Counted from the first letter of the stretch, positions 28,008-37,490 are shown. The stretch: 64,000 nucleotides of DNA from Synechococcus sp. AG-670-B23 (GCA_003209165.1 QCSL01000004.1:1-64000), one strand, 5' to 3'. The notes: generated by a model not told the origin, from the letters alone. A program made the numbers and translations.

Positions 28008-28730
28008 ATGCAGGCCGCACCCAAGCCCATCAACGAAGCAGCCAGACTGAGATCGCTCAGTGAATACCGAATTCTGGGAACAAAGCCTGAGCAAGCCTTT
28101 GACAACATCACCCGGATGGCATCAGAGATTTGCCAGTCTCCGATTGCCCTGATTTCTCTGGTGGATGAGAAGCGTCAGTGGTTCAAATCGAAGGTAGGCC
28201 TTGAAGCCAGCGAAACAAACCGGGATATCTCCTTTTGTGCCCATACGATTCTTGATTCCAAACCTCTCGTGGTGGAGGACGCACTGTTTCACGAGAAGTT
28301 CCGTGACAACCCCCTCGTACAGGAAGAACCCCACATCCGGCTCTATGCAGGGTTCCCCCTCAAAACCGACATCAACCACCGCATCGGAACGCTTTGCGTG
28401 ATTGATCGGATTCCCAAATCACTCACCAATTCGCAATACAAGGTAATGGAAGGCCTTGCGGAACAGGCCACCACTCTTTTGGAACTCAGACGCCGATCCC
28501 TGGCCCTGATGGATGAGTTCTGTCAGATGCATCATGCTCAAGGCTTGGTCACAACATGCAGCTACTGCAAATCAATCCGCGACAGGGAAGGGTTCTGGCA
28601 GCCAATTGAACGATTCCTGATGCAGCACAGCACGCTGAATTTCAGCCATGGCATCTGTCCCGAATGCATGAACGAGCACTTTCCCGACGTGCAAAGCAGT
28701 CAGGCAGAGTCATCGAACAATCACAACTGA
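28008..28730 (+). CDS. GAF-domain sensor-like protein
   Basis: A 240-aa cytoplasmic protein. A GAF domain covers about residues 30-165 (AFDNITRMASEICQSPIALI, FCAHTILDSKPLVVEDAL, AGFPLKTDINHRIGTLCVID). The C-terminal module has two CxxC pairs in TTCSYCKSIRDREGFW and HGICPECMNEHFP, a short motif often found at the ends of PAS/GAF signalling proteins. There is no kinase or cyclase output domain. It is probably a small-molecule or redox sensor. Confidence 0.85.
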   Translation: MQAAPKPINEAARLRSLSEYRILGTKPEQAFDNITRMASEICQSPIALISLVDEKRQWFKSKVGLEASETNRDISFCAHTILDSKPLVVEDALFHEKFRDNPLVQEEPHIRLYAGFPLKTDINHRIGTLCVIDRIPKSLTNSQYKVMEGLAEQATTLLELRRRSLALMDEFCQMHHAQGLVTTCSYCKSIRDREGFWQPIERFLMQHSTLNFSHGICPECMNEHFPDVQSSQAESSNNHN

Positions 28731-28817
28731 TCACATAGGAGCAGGGCGATTGCCATCAGCAACACCATGAACACTTGACATCACCAGAAAATCAAAGGGA
28801 AGTTCAAGAGATTCGTC

Positions 28818-29051
28818 ATGCGAATTGCAGATTTTCTGTATCGCAAGCTCAGCCTCAATATCTTCAAAGCTGCACCACACCTGAGAACGCAAACACCTGG
28901 GATGACAGCTCCTGCCGTGGTTGAGCCGGAAGCTTTGGAACCACCGACCCCAATCAACACATCAACAGCCGATGTGATTCATATCGGCCCCAGGGGTGGT
29001 CGCTACAAAGTCGACGCCAAAGGTCGCAAGATTTACCTCAAGGCCAGCTGA
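28818..29051 (+). CDS. Small protein with PBCV-type basic adaptor motif
   Basis: A 77-aa protein. The C-terminus HIGPRGGRYKVDAKGRKIYL matches the PBCV-specific basic adaptor domain (PF08789), first described in chlorella-virus proteins and also found fused to bacterial nucleases. The N-terminus (MRIADFLYRKLSLNIFK) may be amphipathic, and a Pro-rich linker joins the two. Stand-alone copies are unusual; the partner is unknown. Confidence 0.65.
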   Translation: MRIADFLYRKLSLNIFKAAPHLRTQTPGMTAPAVVEPEALEPPTPINTSTADVIHIGPRGGRYKVDAKGRKIYLKAS

Positions 29052-29176
29052 TTATTTAGGCCTATAAAGTGGCAAGATAAAATGGGTCGAAATACTGATC
29101 GATTGGGTTTTGTATCAAACAAAACCACCATGAATTCAATCTGAACGACAAGGTTGATTCACGTCGGGAGATCGAG

Positions 29177-29341
29177 GTGAACGCTGGTCCTGCTTGCCCC
29201 ATCCGATTTGGCACACCGAACAGTCAAAATGAATCTCTCGCCGATCAATGCCTTACTGCAGCGGAGATCGAATGGCGACGTTGGTCGGGATGGCAGATGG
29301 AACGAACAGCTGAAAAACAGTTCAGAAAAAAGTGGGCCTGA
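29177..29341 (+). CDS. 54-aa hypothetical protein
   Basis: An ORF from GTG at 29177 with GGGAG about 9 nt upstream. The C-terminal half (AAEIEWRRWSGWQMERTAEK) is helix-like and charged. No family recognised; coding is plausible but not certain. Confidence 0.35.
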   Translation: MNAGPACPIRFGTPNSQNESLADQCLTAAEIEWRRWSGWQMERTAEKQFRKKWA

Positions 29342-29369
29342 CTAACAGCTGAAGTAAGGCGCTACAGCA

Positions 29370-29690
29370 ATGTTCAGTGTCCTGCTGAAGGATGTGCTCA
29401 ACCGTTCCCCCTTGCTGAATCGGCCTCGCCCCCAGACCAGCCAGGTCAATGACGTGGCGCTATGCCGCGCCACAGCGCATCCAGGCCAGCAGAACGTTTT
29501 GATCGGGCACAGCGTCAGCTCGGGTGCCTTCGAAGAGTTGGCCGTCGCCGGCGAAGGCCATGCCGGCGTCCAACGATTTGACCCAGCCTCAAGCGATCAC
29601 GCAGCCGGCTCACTATTTAGCGCCTGGCTGCAACCCGATACCACTGCCAACTTGATGGCACCCATCCTTCAGCTCACGCTAGTGCCGTGA
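29370..29690 (+). CDS. Uncertain ORF before the cysteine desulfurase-like gene
   Basis: A 106-aa open frame whose stop (29688-29690) lies 2 nt before the ATG of the next gene. The stretch HPGQQNVLIGHSVSSGAFEE is vaguely like a histidine phosphatase GH motif, but the rest does not support a family. It may be a remnant or non-coding. Confidence 0.25.
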   Translation: MFSVLLKDVLNRSPLLNRPRPQTSQVNDVALCRATAHPGQQNVLIGHSVSSGAFEELAVAGEGHAGVQRFDPASSDHAAGSLFSAWLQPDTTANLMAPILQLTLVP

Positions 29691-29692
29691 CC

Positions 29693-30856
29693 ATGCGCGA
29701 CCTCTGCTCTGCCCTGCAGAACAAGACGTATTTCAACTACGGCGGCCAAGGGCCATTGCCCAGTCCATCCCTCGAGGCCATCGCGGCGAGCTGGTCACGC
29801 GTTCAGGAGTTGGGGCCGTTCACCGCAGATGTTTGGCCCTACATCGCCTCCGAAGTCAACAGCACCCGATGCCTTCTGGCCCAGTACTGCGGTGTTCCAC
29901 CCCATCGTCTTGCCCTCACGGAAAACGTCACCAGCGGCTGCGTGCTTCCGCTTTGGGGACTGCCTTTTGATGAAGGTGACCGGCTGCTGATCGGCGACTG
30001 CGAACACCCCGGAGTCGTGAGCGCCTGCGTTGAACTAGCGCGGCGCCAGAACCTCGCCATCGACGTGCTGCCAGTGAAGCATCTGCGTGGTGATCAATCC
30101 CAGTGCGATGTCTCCGTGGTCGAGGCGATGGCACAGACCCTCACGCCCCGCACCCGCCTGGTGGTGCTGAGCCATCTGCTCTGGAACACAGGACAGGTAA
30201 TGCCGATTGCTGCAGTCGCCTACCAGCTGACCCAGCACCCCCAACAGCCCTTTCTATTGGTGGATGCAGCCCAAAGCTTCGGACAGATTCCCGTCGAAGA
30301 GGCTGCTGCTGCGGACATCTACGCCTTCACCGGCCACAAGTGGGCCTGCGGACCTGAAGGGCTGGGAGGCGTTGCACTTTCAGAGCGTGTGTTGGCTAAG
30401 GCTGCTCCAACCGTGATCGGCTGGCGAAGCCTGCGGGATGAAAGCAAGGCCGATCTAACCAGCAAAGATCTGTTTCACCATGACAGCCGCCGTTTTGAAG
30501 TGGCCACCAGCTGCGTTCCGCTGATGGCCGGCCTGCGCTGCTCACTGCAACTGCTGGACAACGAGGGATCAGCCCAACAACGCTGGGACCGCATCCGAAA
30601 CCTCAGTAGCGACCTCTGGCAGGCCCTCCAAGGGCTGGAGCACGTCAAACCCTTGCTGGAGGTGCCTCCCGCCAGCGGACTGGTGAGCTTTCAGGTCGAC
30701 GGCGATGTGCCCCCTGCAGAACATGTGAAGAAGTTGGGTGCCCAGGGGCTGTGGATTCGCGATCTGGCGGACCCCAGTTGCCTGAGAGCCTGCACCCACA
30801 TCACCACCACAGAAGAAGACATCAACACCCTGGTGGCAGCCATTAGCGCTCTTTGA
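29693..30856 (+). CDS. Cysteine desulfurase / C-S lyase-like aminotransferase class V
   Basis: A 387-aa PLP enzyme from MRDLCSALQNKTYFNYGG. Features are a cofactor-phosphate loop region (LTENVTSGCVLPLWGLP), LLVDAAQSFGQIPV with the PLP-ring Asp, and FTGHKWACGPEGLGG with the Schiff-base Lys. The length and KWACGPEG motif are closest to the cyanobacterial cystine C-S lyase (C-DES) branch rather than IscS, so it may release sulfide or persulfide from cyst(e)ine for Fe-S assembly. It is convergent with murE. Confidence 0.85.
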   Translation: MRDLCSALQNKTYFNYGGQGPLPSPSLEAIAASWSRVQELGPFTADVWPYIASEVNSTRCLLAQYCGVPPHRLALTENVTSGCVLPLWGLPFDEGDRLLIGDCEHPGVVSACVELARRQNLAIDVLPVKHLRGDQSQCDVSVVEAMAQTLTPRTRLVVLSHLLWNTGQVMPIAAVAYQLTQHPQQPFLLVDAAQSFGQIPVEEAAAADIYAFTGHKWACGPEGLGGVALSERVLAKAAPTVIGWRSLRDESKADLTSKDLFHHDSRRFEVATSCVPLMAGLRCSLQLLDNEGSAQQRWDRIRNLSSDLWQALQGLEHVKPLLEVPPASGLVSFQVDGDVPPAEHVKKLGAQGLWIRDLADPSCLRACTHITTTEEDINTLVAAISAL

Positions 30857-30861
30857 TCGCC

Positions 30862-32367
30862 TCAGATCAACCTCAGCCGCAGGGCGCGTTCTGCTTCCTC
30901 GCGATCGTCAAAGTGTATCTTTTCGGTGCCGAGGATCTGGTAATCCTCGTGCCCCTTGCCGGCCACCAGAACCAGATCTTTCGCCTCGGCCTCTGCAATG
31001 GCTAAGGCAATCGCCTTGGATCGATCAGCCTCCACCAATAGATCACTGCCGGCCGGAATCCCAGCCACCACGTCATCCAGGATCTGCTGAGGATCCTCAG
31101 TGCGGGGGTTGTCGGAGGTGACCACCACGCGGTCAGCCAGGCCTGCTGCAATCGCCGCCATCTGCGGACGCTTGCCACGATCCCGGTCGCCACCACAACC
31201 GAACACACATATCAACCGGCCCTTGCAGAACGGACGTGCTGCCGAAAGAGCGTTGTCCAGGCCATCTGGAGTGTGGGCGTAATCCACCAGCACCGGGGGC
31301 AAACTCGCTGCATCAACCCCGTTCAGGATCACCCGCTCCATCCGGCCAGGAACGCCGCCGAAACGGCCAATGGCCTTTAGCAGCAGAGGCAAGGGCATCT
31401 GCTGCTGAAGCAGCACCCCCACTGCTTGCAGCAAATTCATCAAGTTGAACCGTCCCAACAGGGGCGAACGAAAGCGACCCTCGCCCACTGGACTAATCAA
31501 GCGGCCCTCCACCCCAGCGGCGGTCATCTTTAGGTCGCTCATGTGCAACTCGACCGATGGATTTTCCAGGGAGCTGCGCCAACAGGCGGAACCCAGCCGT
31601 TCGGCCAACCGCGCCCCCCAGGCGTCATCACTGTTGACCACCGATCGCTCATCACCTTCCAAAAACAGAGGATCTGCGAACAGCGACGCCTTGGCCTCGA
31701 AGTAGTCCTCCATCGAGGCGTGGTAATCGAGGTGGTCTTGGGTGAGGTTAGTGAACACGGCGCCCGCGAAGCGGCAGCCCGCCACCCGCTGCTGCGCCAG
31801 GGCATGGGAACTCACCTCCATGGCCACCAGGCTGCAGCCAGCGGAGGCAGCCTCAGCGAGTTGCCCCTGCAGGCGGTCGGCAAAGGTCGTGGTGTGGGTG
31901 GCCGTGATGCTGTGGCCCGGCCAGCGGTTAACCAACGTGCCGAACAGGCCCACGGATTGACCTGCCGAAGCGGCCAGATGCTCGATTAAGTGGGTAGTGG
32001 TGGTTTTGCCATTGGTGCCAGTCACACCAATCAGGGCCATGCGCCTGCAGGGGTGATCCCAGTACGCCGCGGCGATCTCACCGATCCGACGCGCCACCGA
32101 CTCTTGAATCACCACCACCGGGTCGTCAGCACCTGGCGGTTGTGCGGCAGCAGCTTCAGCTCCAATCACAGCAGCGGCGGCACCGGCCTCAAGGGCCTGG
32201 GCCCAGAAGGTGCCGCCATCCACCCTTTCGCCGGGGAGACCGAGAAACAGGGTTCCAGAGCCGACGCGCCGGGAATCGGTGGTGATCGCCTCCAATCCAG
32301 GGTTCGCCAGCCCCGAAGGCACTGCGATGCCTGCATCACTCAATAGAGCATGCAACGCCTGCGTCAT
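30862..32367 (-). CDS. murE: UDP-MurNAc-tripeptide synthetase
   Basis: A 501-aa Mur ligase that adds meso-diaminopimelate to UDP-MurNAc-L-Ala-D-Glu. The ATP loop is [18 protein letters not shown]. The substrate-specifying motif [11 protein letters not shown] is the DNPR form typical of DAP-adding enzymes. Normal length. It is followed 5 nt later by the convergent C-S lyase gene. Confidence 0.96.
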   Translation of the reverse strand: MTQALHALLSDAGIAVPSGLANPGLEAITTDSRRVGSGTLFLGLPGERVDGGTFWAQALEAGAAAAVIGAEAAAAQPPGADDPVVVIQESVARRIGEIAAAYWDHPCRRMALIGVTGTNGKTTTTHLIEHLAASAGQSVGLFGTLVNRWPGHSITATHTTTFADRLQGQLAEAASAGCSLVAMEVSSHALAQQRVAGCRFAGAVFTNLTQDHLDYHASMEDYFEAKASLFADPLFLEGDERSVVNSDDAWGARLAERLGSACWRSSLENPSVELHMSDLKMTAAGVEGRLISPVGEGRFRSPLLGRFNLMNLLQAVGVLLQQQMPLPLLLKAIGRFGGVPGRMERVILNGVDAASLPPVLVDYAHTPDGLDNALSAARPFCKGRLICVFGCGGDRDRGKRPQMAAIAAGLADRVVVTSDNPRTEDPQQILDDVVAGIPAGSDLLVEADRSKAIALAIAEAEAKDLVLVAGKGHEDYQILGTEKIHFDDREEAERALRLRLI

Positions 32368-32403
32368 CCCATCTCCCCGGTGCTTGTGGGAGTTTTAAAC
32401 CGT

Positions 32404-32679
32404 TCAGAGCGCCGTGGACAAACAGAGTTGCAACCAATTCGACAGTCCCTCACCCGTGAGCCGCGGGGAAACCCGAGGGAGCTCAGATCCCTCGAGGGCG
32501 AGCACCGGCACCTCGAGGTCGTAGCGCGCTCTCAAGTCCGGGAGGGTCCCGGGCATATCGATATCAATCACCGTCAACTCGATCGATAGCCCCACGAGAT
32601 CAAGGGCGCGCAAACGGGATTCCAAGCCTTCACACAGACAACAACCGGCGCGGCTGTACAGGGTGAGCTGCTTCATCAA
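32404..32679 (-). CDS. Glutaredoxin-like protein (DUF836)
   Basis: A 91-aa thioredoxin-fold protein with the redox motif CCLC in [20 protein letters not shown] and a cis-Pro in [10 protein letters not shown]. The stop of yidD overlaps its start by 4 nt, so the two are coupled. Probable cytoplasmic thiol-disulfide exchange; substrate unknown. Confidence 0.85.
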   Translation of the reverse strand: MMKQLTLYSRAGCCLCEGLESRLRALDLVGLSIELTVIDIDMPGTLPDLRARYDLEVPVLALEGSELPRVSPRLTGEGLSNWLQLCLSTAL

Positions 32680-32921
32680 TCGGGCACCGGGTCACAGCCA
32701 CAGGGGGTGAATGGATGACAGCGCAGCAGCCGTTTCACGGTGAGCCAGCCCCCTTTCCAGGGACCATGCTTCTGAATGGCCTCCAGGCCATAGGCGCTGC
32801 AGGTGGGCGTGAAACGGCAGCGGGGCCCAATCATCGGGGAGATGAAGCGCCGATAAAAGCCAATGCCGGCCAGGAGAACAGCCGCCAGAGCCTGGTTCAC
32901 CGCTAGTTGCAACTTGGCCAT
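32676..32921 (-). CDS. yidD: Membrane protein insertion efficiency factor YidD
   Basis: An 81-aa protein from [20 protein letters not shown]; a longer frame to 33020 is unlikely. The YidD signature is [20 protein letters not shown] and [17 protein letters not shown]. It assists insertion of membrane proteins with YidC. It is divergent from rpsD. Confidence 0.93.
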   Translation of the reverse strand: MAKLQLAVNQALAAVLLAGIGFYRRFISPMIGPRCRFTPTCSAYGLEAIQKHGPWKGGWLTVKRLLRCHPFTPCGCDPVPD

Positions 32922-33030
32922 GGGGCCGCCAGATAGAGTGATGGATTCGTGCATCGCTGCAAATGCCTGGGACTGTTCCTGTTCCAGCATGCCCAACAAC
33001 AGCACGATCTCCACACCCACCTTCCCACCT

Positions 33031-33639
33031 ATGTCTCGTTACCGCGGCCCTCGTCTGAGGATCACGCGGCGCTTGGGAGACCTCCCTGGTCTCACCCGGA
33101 AGGCCGCCAAACGGTCCTATCCCCCCGGTCAGCACGGCCAAGCCCGTCGCAAGCGCTCTGAATACGCGATCCGTCTCGAAGAGAAGCAGAAGCTTCGCTT
33201 CAACTACGGCGTCTCCGAGCGTCAGCTCGTGCGCTACGTGAAGAAAGCGCGCGCCCAGGAAGGTTCCACCGGAACCAACCTGCTCAAGCTGCTCGAGAAC
33301 CGTCTCGACAATGTTTGTTTCCGCCTCGGCTTCGGTCCCACCGTGCCCGGCGCCCGTCAGCTGGTGAACCACGGTCACGTCACTGTGAACGGTCGTGTGA
33401 CCGACATCGCCAGCTACCAGTGCAAGCCCGGCGACGTGATCGCCATCCGAGAGCGCAAGTGCAGCAAGAAGCTGGCTGAAGCCAACCTCGAGTTTCCTGG
33501 TCTGGCGAACGTGCCGAGCCACCTCGAGCTGGACAAGGCCAAACTGAGCGCCAAAGTCACAGCCCGCTGCGAACGCGAGTGGGTTGCCTTGGAGATCAAC
33601 GAACTGTTGGTGGTGGAGTACTACTCCAGAAAAGTCTGA
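33031..33639 (+). CDS. rpsD: 30S ribosomal protein S4
   Basis: A 202-aa protein from [20 protein letters not shown], with the S4 RNA-binding domain ([34 protein letters not shown]). It binds 16S rRNA early in 30S assembly. Its last codons and stop lie inside a 22-bp repeat (33620-33641) that recurs at 38069. The element inserted there rebuilds the end of the gene, and its native terminator now lies 4.5 kb downstream. Confidence 0.98.
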   Translation: MSRYRGPRLRITRRLGDLPGLTRKAAKRSYPPGQHGQARRKRSEYAIRLEEKQKLRFNYGVSERQLVRYVKKARAQEGSTGTNLLKLLENRLDNVCFRLGFGPTVPGARQLVNHGHVTVNGRVTDIASYQCKPGDVIAIRERKCSKKLAEANLEFPGLANVPSHLELDKAKLSAKVTARCEREWVALEINELLVVEYYSRKV

Positions 33640-33641
33640 TT
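33620..33641. repeat. attL: Attachment repeat, left (end of rpsD)
   Basis: A 22-bp sequence starting ACTACTCCAG and ending GTCTGATT, identical to 38069-38090. It covers the last six rpsD codons, the stop and one following base. It marks the left boundary of the integrated element. Confidence 0.9.
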
Positions 33642-33682
33642 TTGGGCTACTGCAAGGGTTTCGAGGCTTTTTCGACCCCTTG

Positions 33683-33701
33683 CTCAAACTTTACTCAAAC
33701 T
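33683..33701. repeat. Putative integrase arm sites, left pair
   Basis: CTCAAACT lies at 33683-33690 and 33694-33701 (11-nt period), 42 bp inside the left repeat. The same motif with the same period and almost the same distance occurs at the right end. Confidence 0.7.
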
Positions 33702-33742
33702 CTTGCTACCGTTTTCGCAACGACCAGCAGGAGTTTTTTTTC

Positions 33743-35127
33743 ATGCCTGCCATTGCTCAAAAAGCAAGGGCACTGGGAGGCAAAGGGGTTGTCTTGTCGT
33801 ACGTGGACAAGCCCGAAAACTTCTACTGGCGTGAACAGGTCCCCGGCACAAAGCGGTACCTCAACCGACTGCTGCCCAACTCTTCAACTCTTGAGGAAGC
33901 AGTCGAGGAATGCATCGAGGCTTATACGGCCCTGAGAAAAGAGCAAGCCGTTCCTCATGGATCTGACGGACCCAGTCAGCAACGCGCCTCAGAGAGCCAA
34001 GGGAGAACCACTAGGAACTCCATACCGGCAGGTTCAAGAACAGGCCAGTAGAGGCTTGTGTTGCCGAATTACTTGAGGCCGAGCAGCGAAAGGTTGAAGC
34101 GGAGCCACTCAAACCACGAAGCCTGTTGAACAAACGCCAGGCACTGCTCAAACAGATGCTCCCGTACCTCGAGGAAAGGGGAGTTACGCACACGCGTCAG
34201 ATCGACCTGAATACCTTCGAGGACTACCCGACATGGAGGAAGGCAGCCAAATCCACACGGAAGCTTGAACTGACATACATCGGGAACTTCCTCAACGAGT
34301 TCTGCAAACGACGGGGGCTACTGGACATTGAGGTATCGCCCCGCGAAGCCCTTCCAAGCATTGCGATCAAAGACACAGAGGTCGATGCCAACCCACCCTT
34401 GATCGAACAAGGCAACTGGCAGAAGGTGGCCGTTGCATTGAGCCGCAACCGCGACAGTGCCGCGAAGCTTCGGAACCACCGTGGCTCGTACTTTGCGCAG
34501 CTTTTTTATCGGTGGTGCATCGTCGGCAGAAACTCTGGGCTTCGACCAGACATTGAGCTGAACAAGCTTCGGTGGTGTGACGTGCGAAGAAAGAACGTCG
34601 GTAGATGGTCCAAGTATGAGGAGAAGAAGAAGGACAAGTGGATTGCAGTACTACACGTTCGCGACTCAAAGACAGGAAAACAGCGCATCGTCCCGACCAA
34701 TGACGTGGATAATCAGCTCACACAGTGGAAGGAAGAGCAACAGCAATACATCCAAAGGTATTGCCCTGGAATCGAGGTCACCGATGAAACACTGATCTTT
34801 GGAAACCCACACAACGAGATGAGGCAGTACGCCTACAACAACTTCAACAGAACATGGAGAAAAATCATTGATGGGATTAACACATCTCTAAAACCATACG
34901 TATTCAGTAACAAGAATTACACTCCCTACAGCCTTCGCAGCACTTACATCTGCAATTTAATCATGGACAACAAAGACATCTACACGGTAGCCAAGCTCGC
35001 TGGACACACGATTGCTGTTTGCGAGAAGTATTACGCCAGAATTGATATGGGCAAAAAGGCGAAAGAGATAACTGACTTTGATTACGGATCTACACGATCA
35101 AGAAACATCGAAACAGAAAGCTATTGA
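33743..35127 (+). pseudogene. int: Tyrosine recombinase of the rpsD element, frameshifted
   Basis: Frame 1 (33743-34051) starts at an ATG preceded by AGGAG and encodes an arm-binding-like N-terminus (VLSYVDKPENFYWREQVPG, TLEEAVEECIEAYTALR). Frame 2, open from 34015 to 35127, continues with RFKNRPVEACVAELLEAEQR and the core and catalytic domains. Active-site motifs are GLRPDIELNKLRW (Arg), YSLRSTYICN (Arg; the usual His is Tyr) and LAGHTIAVCEKYYARID (His, Tyr). The frames overlap only at 34015-34051, with no obvious slippery site, so I read this as an inactivating frameshift in a protein of about 460 aa. Confidence 0.8.
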
Positions 35128-35138
35128 CTTAACAAACA

Positions 35139-35228
35139 ATGACATCCAAACAAGAACAACATGAAATAGACACGACCGTCGAAGCACTAAGGAAGAGGCA
35201 TCACCAGGTCAGGAAAGCCATTGCTTGA
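35139..35228 (+). CDS. 29-aa basic peptide
   Basis: A short ORF (MTSKQEQHEIDTTVEALRKR...) 12 nt after the integrase. Helical and charged; coding is uncertain. Confidence 0.25.
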   Translation: MTSKQEQHEIDTTVEALRKRHHQVRKAIA

Positions 35229-35263
35229 ATGAATCATTTTGGTGAGAGTGGCTTGTCTTCCAT

Positions 35264-35527
35264 TTACTTGAATCCTTTGGTTGATAGTTCAGCTTTCTTT
35301 TTGACAGATTTACTAATAGAAGCTGGGACTGATTCCTCCTTGAATATCTTGCCCTCTACCCAGACAGTTAATGCATAGACAAGAATCAATGCTGGCACAA
35401 GGACAAGCCATTCATTGTCAAATTCATAAGGGATTTGTCTTACGCCAAATACAGTTAAATACCCAGTAACAAGAGTAATAATGAGCCGCCTTATGGTTCC
35501 AGAATTCAATTGACTTATGCCAGGCAA
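35264..35527 (-). CDS. Small membrane protein
   Basis: An 87-aa protein with two hydrophobic spans (LIITLVTGYLTVFGV and WLVLVPALILVYALTVWV) and a Lys-rich tail (SISKSVKKKAELSTKGFK). No family recognised. It is cargo of the rpsD element and has an AT-rich style unlike the flanking core genes. Confidence 0.5.
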   Translation of the reverse strand: MPGISQLNSGTIRRLIITLVTGYLTVFGVRQIPYEFDNEWLVLVPALILVYALTVWVEGKIFKEESVPASISKSVKKKAELSTKGFK

Positions 35528-35547
35528 CTGAGTCTATGCGGACAGAG

Positions 35548-35790
35548 CTAAGCCGCCACTAGCTCAAGTTCTTCTGCCAAGTCTTCGTATCGGCACTCAT
35601 CGAGCTGCTCTCCCATACCCTTGATCATGCTCATCACATCACCAGGGTCTTCAGCGGTGCCGTCCTGAGCCTTTGGGGGTAAAGGAGCAATGGCTATGGC
35701 AGAAGCCAGAAGTCCTAACGAAAGACGGTGGAGCGTCTGACATGCGTGATTACGCGAAGGATGCCGCAGTTTGTATTGGTCGTCGCGCAT
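35548..35790 (-). CDS. Secreted small hypothetical protein
   Basis: An 80-aa protein. A basic start, a hydrophobic core (LSLGLLASAIAIAPLPPKAQ) and an AxA-like site suggest export. The mature part is acidic (EDPGDVMSMIKGMGEQLDEC, YEDLAEELELVAA). Function unknown. It lies 20 nt upstream of the small membrane protein gene on the same strand. Confidence 0.45.
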   Translation of the reverse strand: MRDDQYKLRHPSRNHACQTLHRLSLGLLASAIAIAPLPPKAQDGTAEDPGDVMSMIKGMGEQLDECRYEDLAEELELVAA

Positions 35791-35994
35791 TGCTGTTACC
35801 CAGCTTCAAGCGGTAACCGGACTCGAGATCGTGTCCCAGCAACAGATCGAAGACACGTGTCAAAGCTGGATTACTCACCCATACAACTCAGCAGTCCCAA
35901 CTTTGGGGGCGGGTTTGCGATCCTGGAATGGCGGTTCTCCTGACTCAAATTTGCATAAGTAGGTTTAGAACTAGGTCATGAGGCAAATGTACAA

Positions 35995-36093
35995 ATGCTC
36001 GACCAATTCACTCTCACGGCAACCACTTCCATAGCCATTATTGGCCTAATGGCACTGCTGTATGGCGGTGTGCGGTTCCTACAAACCCATTAA
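35995..36093 (+). CDS. 32-aa single-span membrane peptide
   Basis: Starts MLDQFTLTATTSIAIIGLMA and has one membrane helix ending LLYGGVRFLQTH. It is 5 nt upstream of a second membrane gene, an arrangement that favours both being real. The layout, with a short periplasmic N-terminus, one helix and a basic end, resembles small photosynthetic or respiratory complex subunits, but I cannot name it. Confidence 0.45.
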   Translation: MLDQFTLTATTSIAIIGLMALLYGGVRFLQTH

Positions 36094-36098
36094 TCACA

Positions 36099-36278
36099 AT
36101 GAATAAGGTTTTACGCCCGCTTCGCCGGGCAGCTGTCTACGGATCTTTCAGCTACCTGGGCTTGGTCGTGATCAACAACAGCGGCCTCGACCTACCCAGC
36201 CTTTGGATTGCTTACCTACCAATGTTTGTCGGGGTTTACGTCCTTACGATATGGATCGATCAGAAATTCAGCTCATAA
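36099..36278 (+). CDS. 59-aa two-span membrane protein
   Basis: A 59-aa protein with a basic start (MNKVLRPLRRAAVYG) and two hydrophobic spans (SFSYLGLVVINN and LWIAYLPMFVGVYVLTIWI). It starts 5 nt after the preceding peptide gene, so the two are probably cotranslated. No family recognised; cargo of the rpsD element. Confidence 0.5.
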   Translation: MNKVLRPLRRAAVYGSFSYLGLVVINNSGLDLPSLWIAYLPMFVGVYVLTIWIDQKFSS

Positions 36279-36337
36279 CGACCTCCGTTGATCGGGAGAA
36301 ATTAGAAAAGTTGATTGCTGTCTGCTATTTTTTATCT

Positions 36338-36988
36338 TTAAAAAGAGATTGTGAGGTCATCAATAATTGGGCAATATCTATCAGCAACTACACGTGCTGT
36401 TGGGTCATAGTAAACATCCATCCACCCTTTTCTAGCCATGCCTCTTGCAATGTCACCTTTGCGATTAAATGTCCTATCTAAACAGTCAAGTTCGTATTCG
36501 AACCAGCGAGCTTGCGTACCCCCACTAGTTCCAGGCGTATAGCTAGGCGCGACATAACCAGAGCGATTACAGTTTGTCGATACTTGATATCCAAAACGCG
36601 TCGTCGTGCAATCTACGGATCCTGGGCTGCCAGGGTTTTAGTAGCCAGGTGTTCCTTGATATTCATTCGTACTTCTACCCCAGAACGACAAGTATCTTCC
36701 ATACTTGCCTCTAACTTTCATTTTCCCGACGCTGCTTCGTCGATATGTATATCCATAGCTGACTTCAACATCGTCGGGCCCGAAGCTTTCTGCAGGAGAC
36801 AGATTTGACCTCAGATTAATTCCCGGTGTCTCCCACATTGTCTTTGTCTGCGTGTTTGTCTTGTGTGATTTTGCACAACCTTCATAGTCTGCTGCTTTCA
36901 AGCATTTCGCATGAATGTCATCTTCAACTGCCTGCGCCACAGGAAATTCCAGGCTGAAGAGGGCATAAAATAAGAGCAGGCGTTTCAT
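36338..36988 (-). pseudogene. Secreted conserved protein with internal stop
   Basis: The first part (36988-36641, 116 aa) has a signal peptide (MKRLLLFYALFSLEFPVAQA) and then DDIHAKCLKAADYEGCAK. After one TAA at 36638-36640 the same frame continues for 99 codons: NPGSPGSVDCTTTRFG, ARWFEYELDCLDRTFNRKGD, MARKGWMDVYYDPTAR, VVADRYCPIIDDL. Both halves are rich in Cys and read as one protein of about 216 aa. I recall this type of C-terminus from marine cyanobacterial hypothetical proteins. A single nonsense mutation is the simplest reading. Confidence 0.75.
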
Positions 36989-37191
36989 TGGTATTTAATT
37001 GCTTTAATCATTTGGGTTCAACTATATGAAAAGCTCGAGACATCCAAGCCCCGAGCCAGATTTCACTACAGTTATGTCGCTGTAGCAGTGATGCGATGTC
37101 ATTGATCCATCGCTCGTGAAATCCCGACAGAAATTTCTGAACCCTTTATACGTATAGACACGGCCGCAAACCTCCCCCATACCCCGTCGCT

Positions 37192-37440
37192 CTAGGGCTC
37201 AGCAGAAGCTCCCCAGCAGGGCTCCACTTGTTGCCAGCCAACACGATGCAATTCCTTCCAGAGCTGCTCTGCAGCGTCTCTACGCAGGTGTAAACGGGTC
37301 TTGAGGAGTGGTGGCTCGCCAGGTATTGGCACACCAGTGTCGACAAAGACCTTCGGGTCCCTGACCCAGCTCTTCTCGTCCCGGTGGAACCGCTTGGTTT
37401 CTTTGGTCGCCGGATCTTGGATGAAGCCCTCTGACCCCAT
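37192..37440 (-). CDS. DUF1651 protein
   Basis: An 82-aa protein matching DUF1651, a small family of Prochlorococcus and marine Synechococcus. Motifs are GFIQDPATKETKRFHRDEKS, GEPPLLKTRLHLRRDAAEQL and LWKELHRVGWQQVEPCW. Function unknown; members often lie in genomic islands. A remnant of another member lies in the tRNA-Ser element at 2362. Confidence 0.8.
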   Translation of the reverse strand: MGSEGFIQDPATKETKRFHRDEKSWVRDPKVFVDTGVPIPGEPPLLKTRLHLRRDAAEQLWKELHRVGWQQVEPCWGASAEP

Positions 37441-37490
37441 AACTCAATACCAGTACATGTGTACCATCATAAGACCGCTAGACGGGTCTG

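Noticed and set aside
35728-35962. ORF with SSGNRTRDRVPATDRRH-like translation
   Set aside because: Arginine-rich and in conflict with the better-supported minus-strand gene at 35548-35790; no family seen.
36470-36510. TTCGAATACGAAC resembling a tRNA T-arm
   Set aside because: It lies within the second half of the interrupted secreted protein gene and has no cloverleaf around it.
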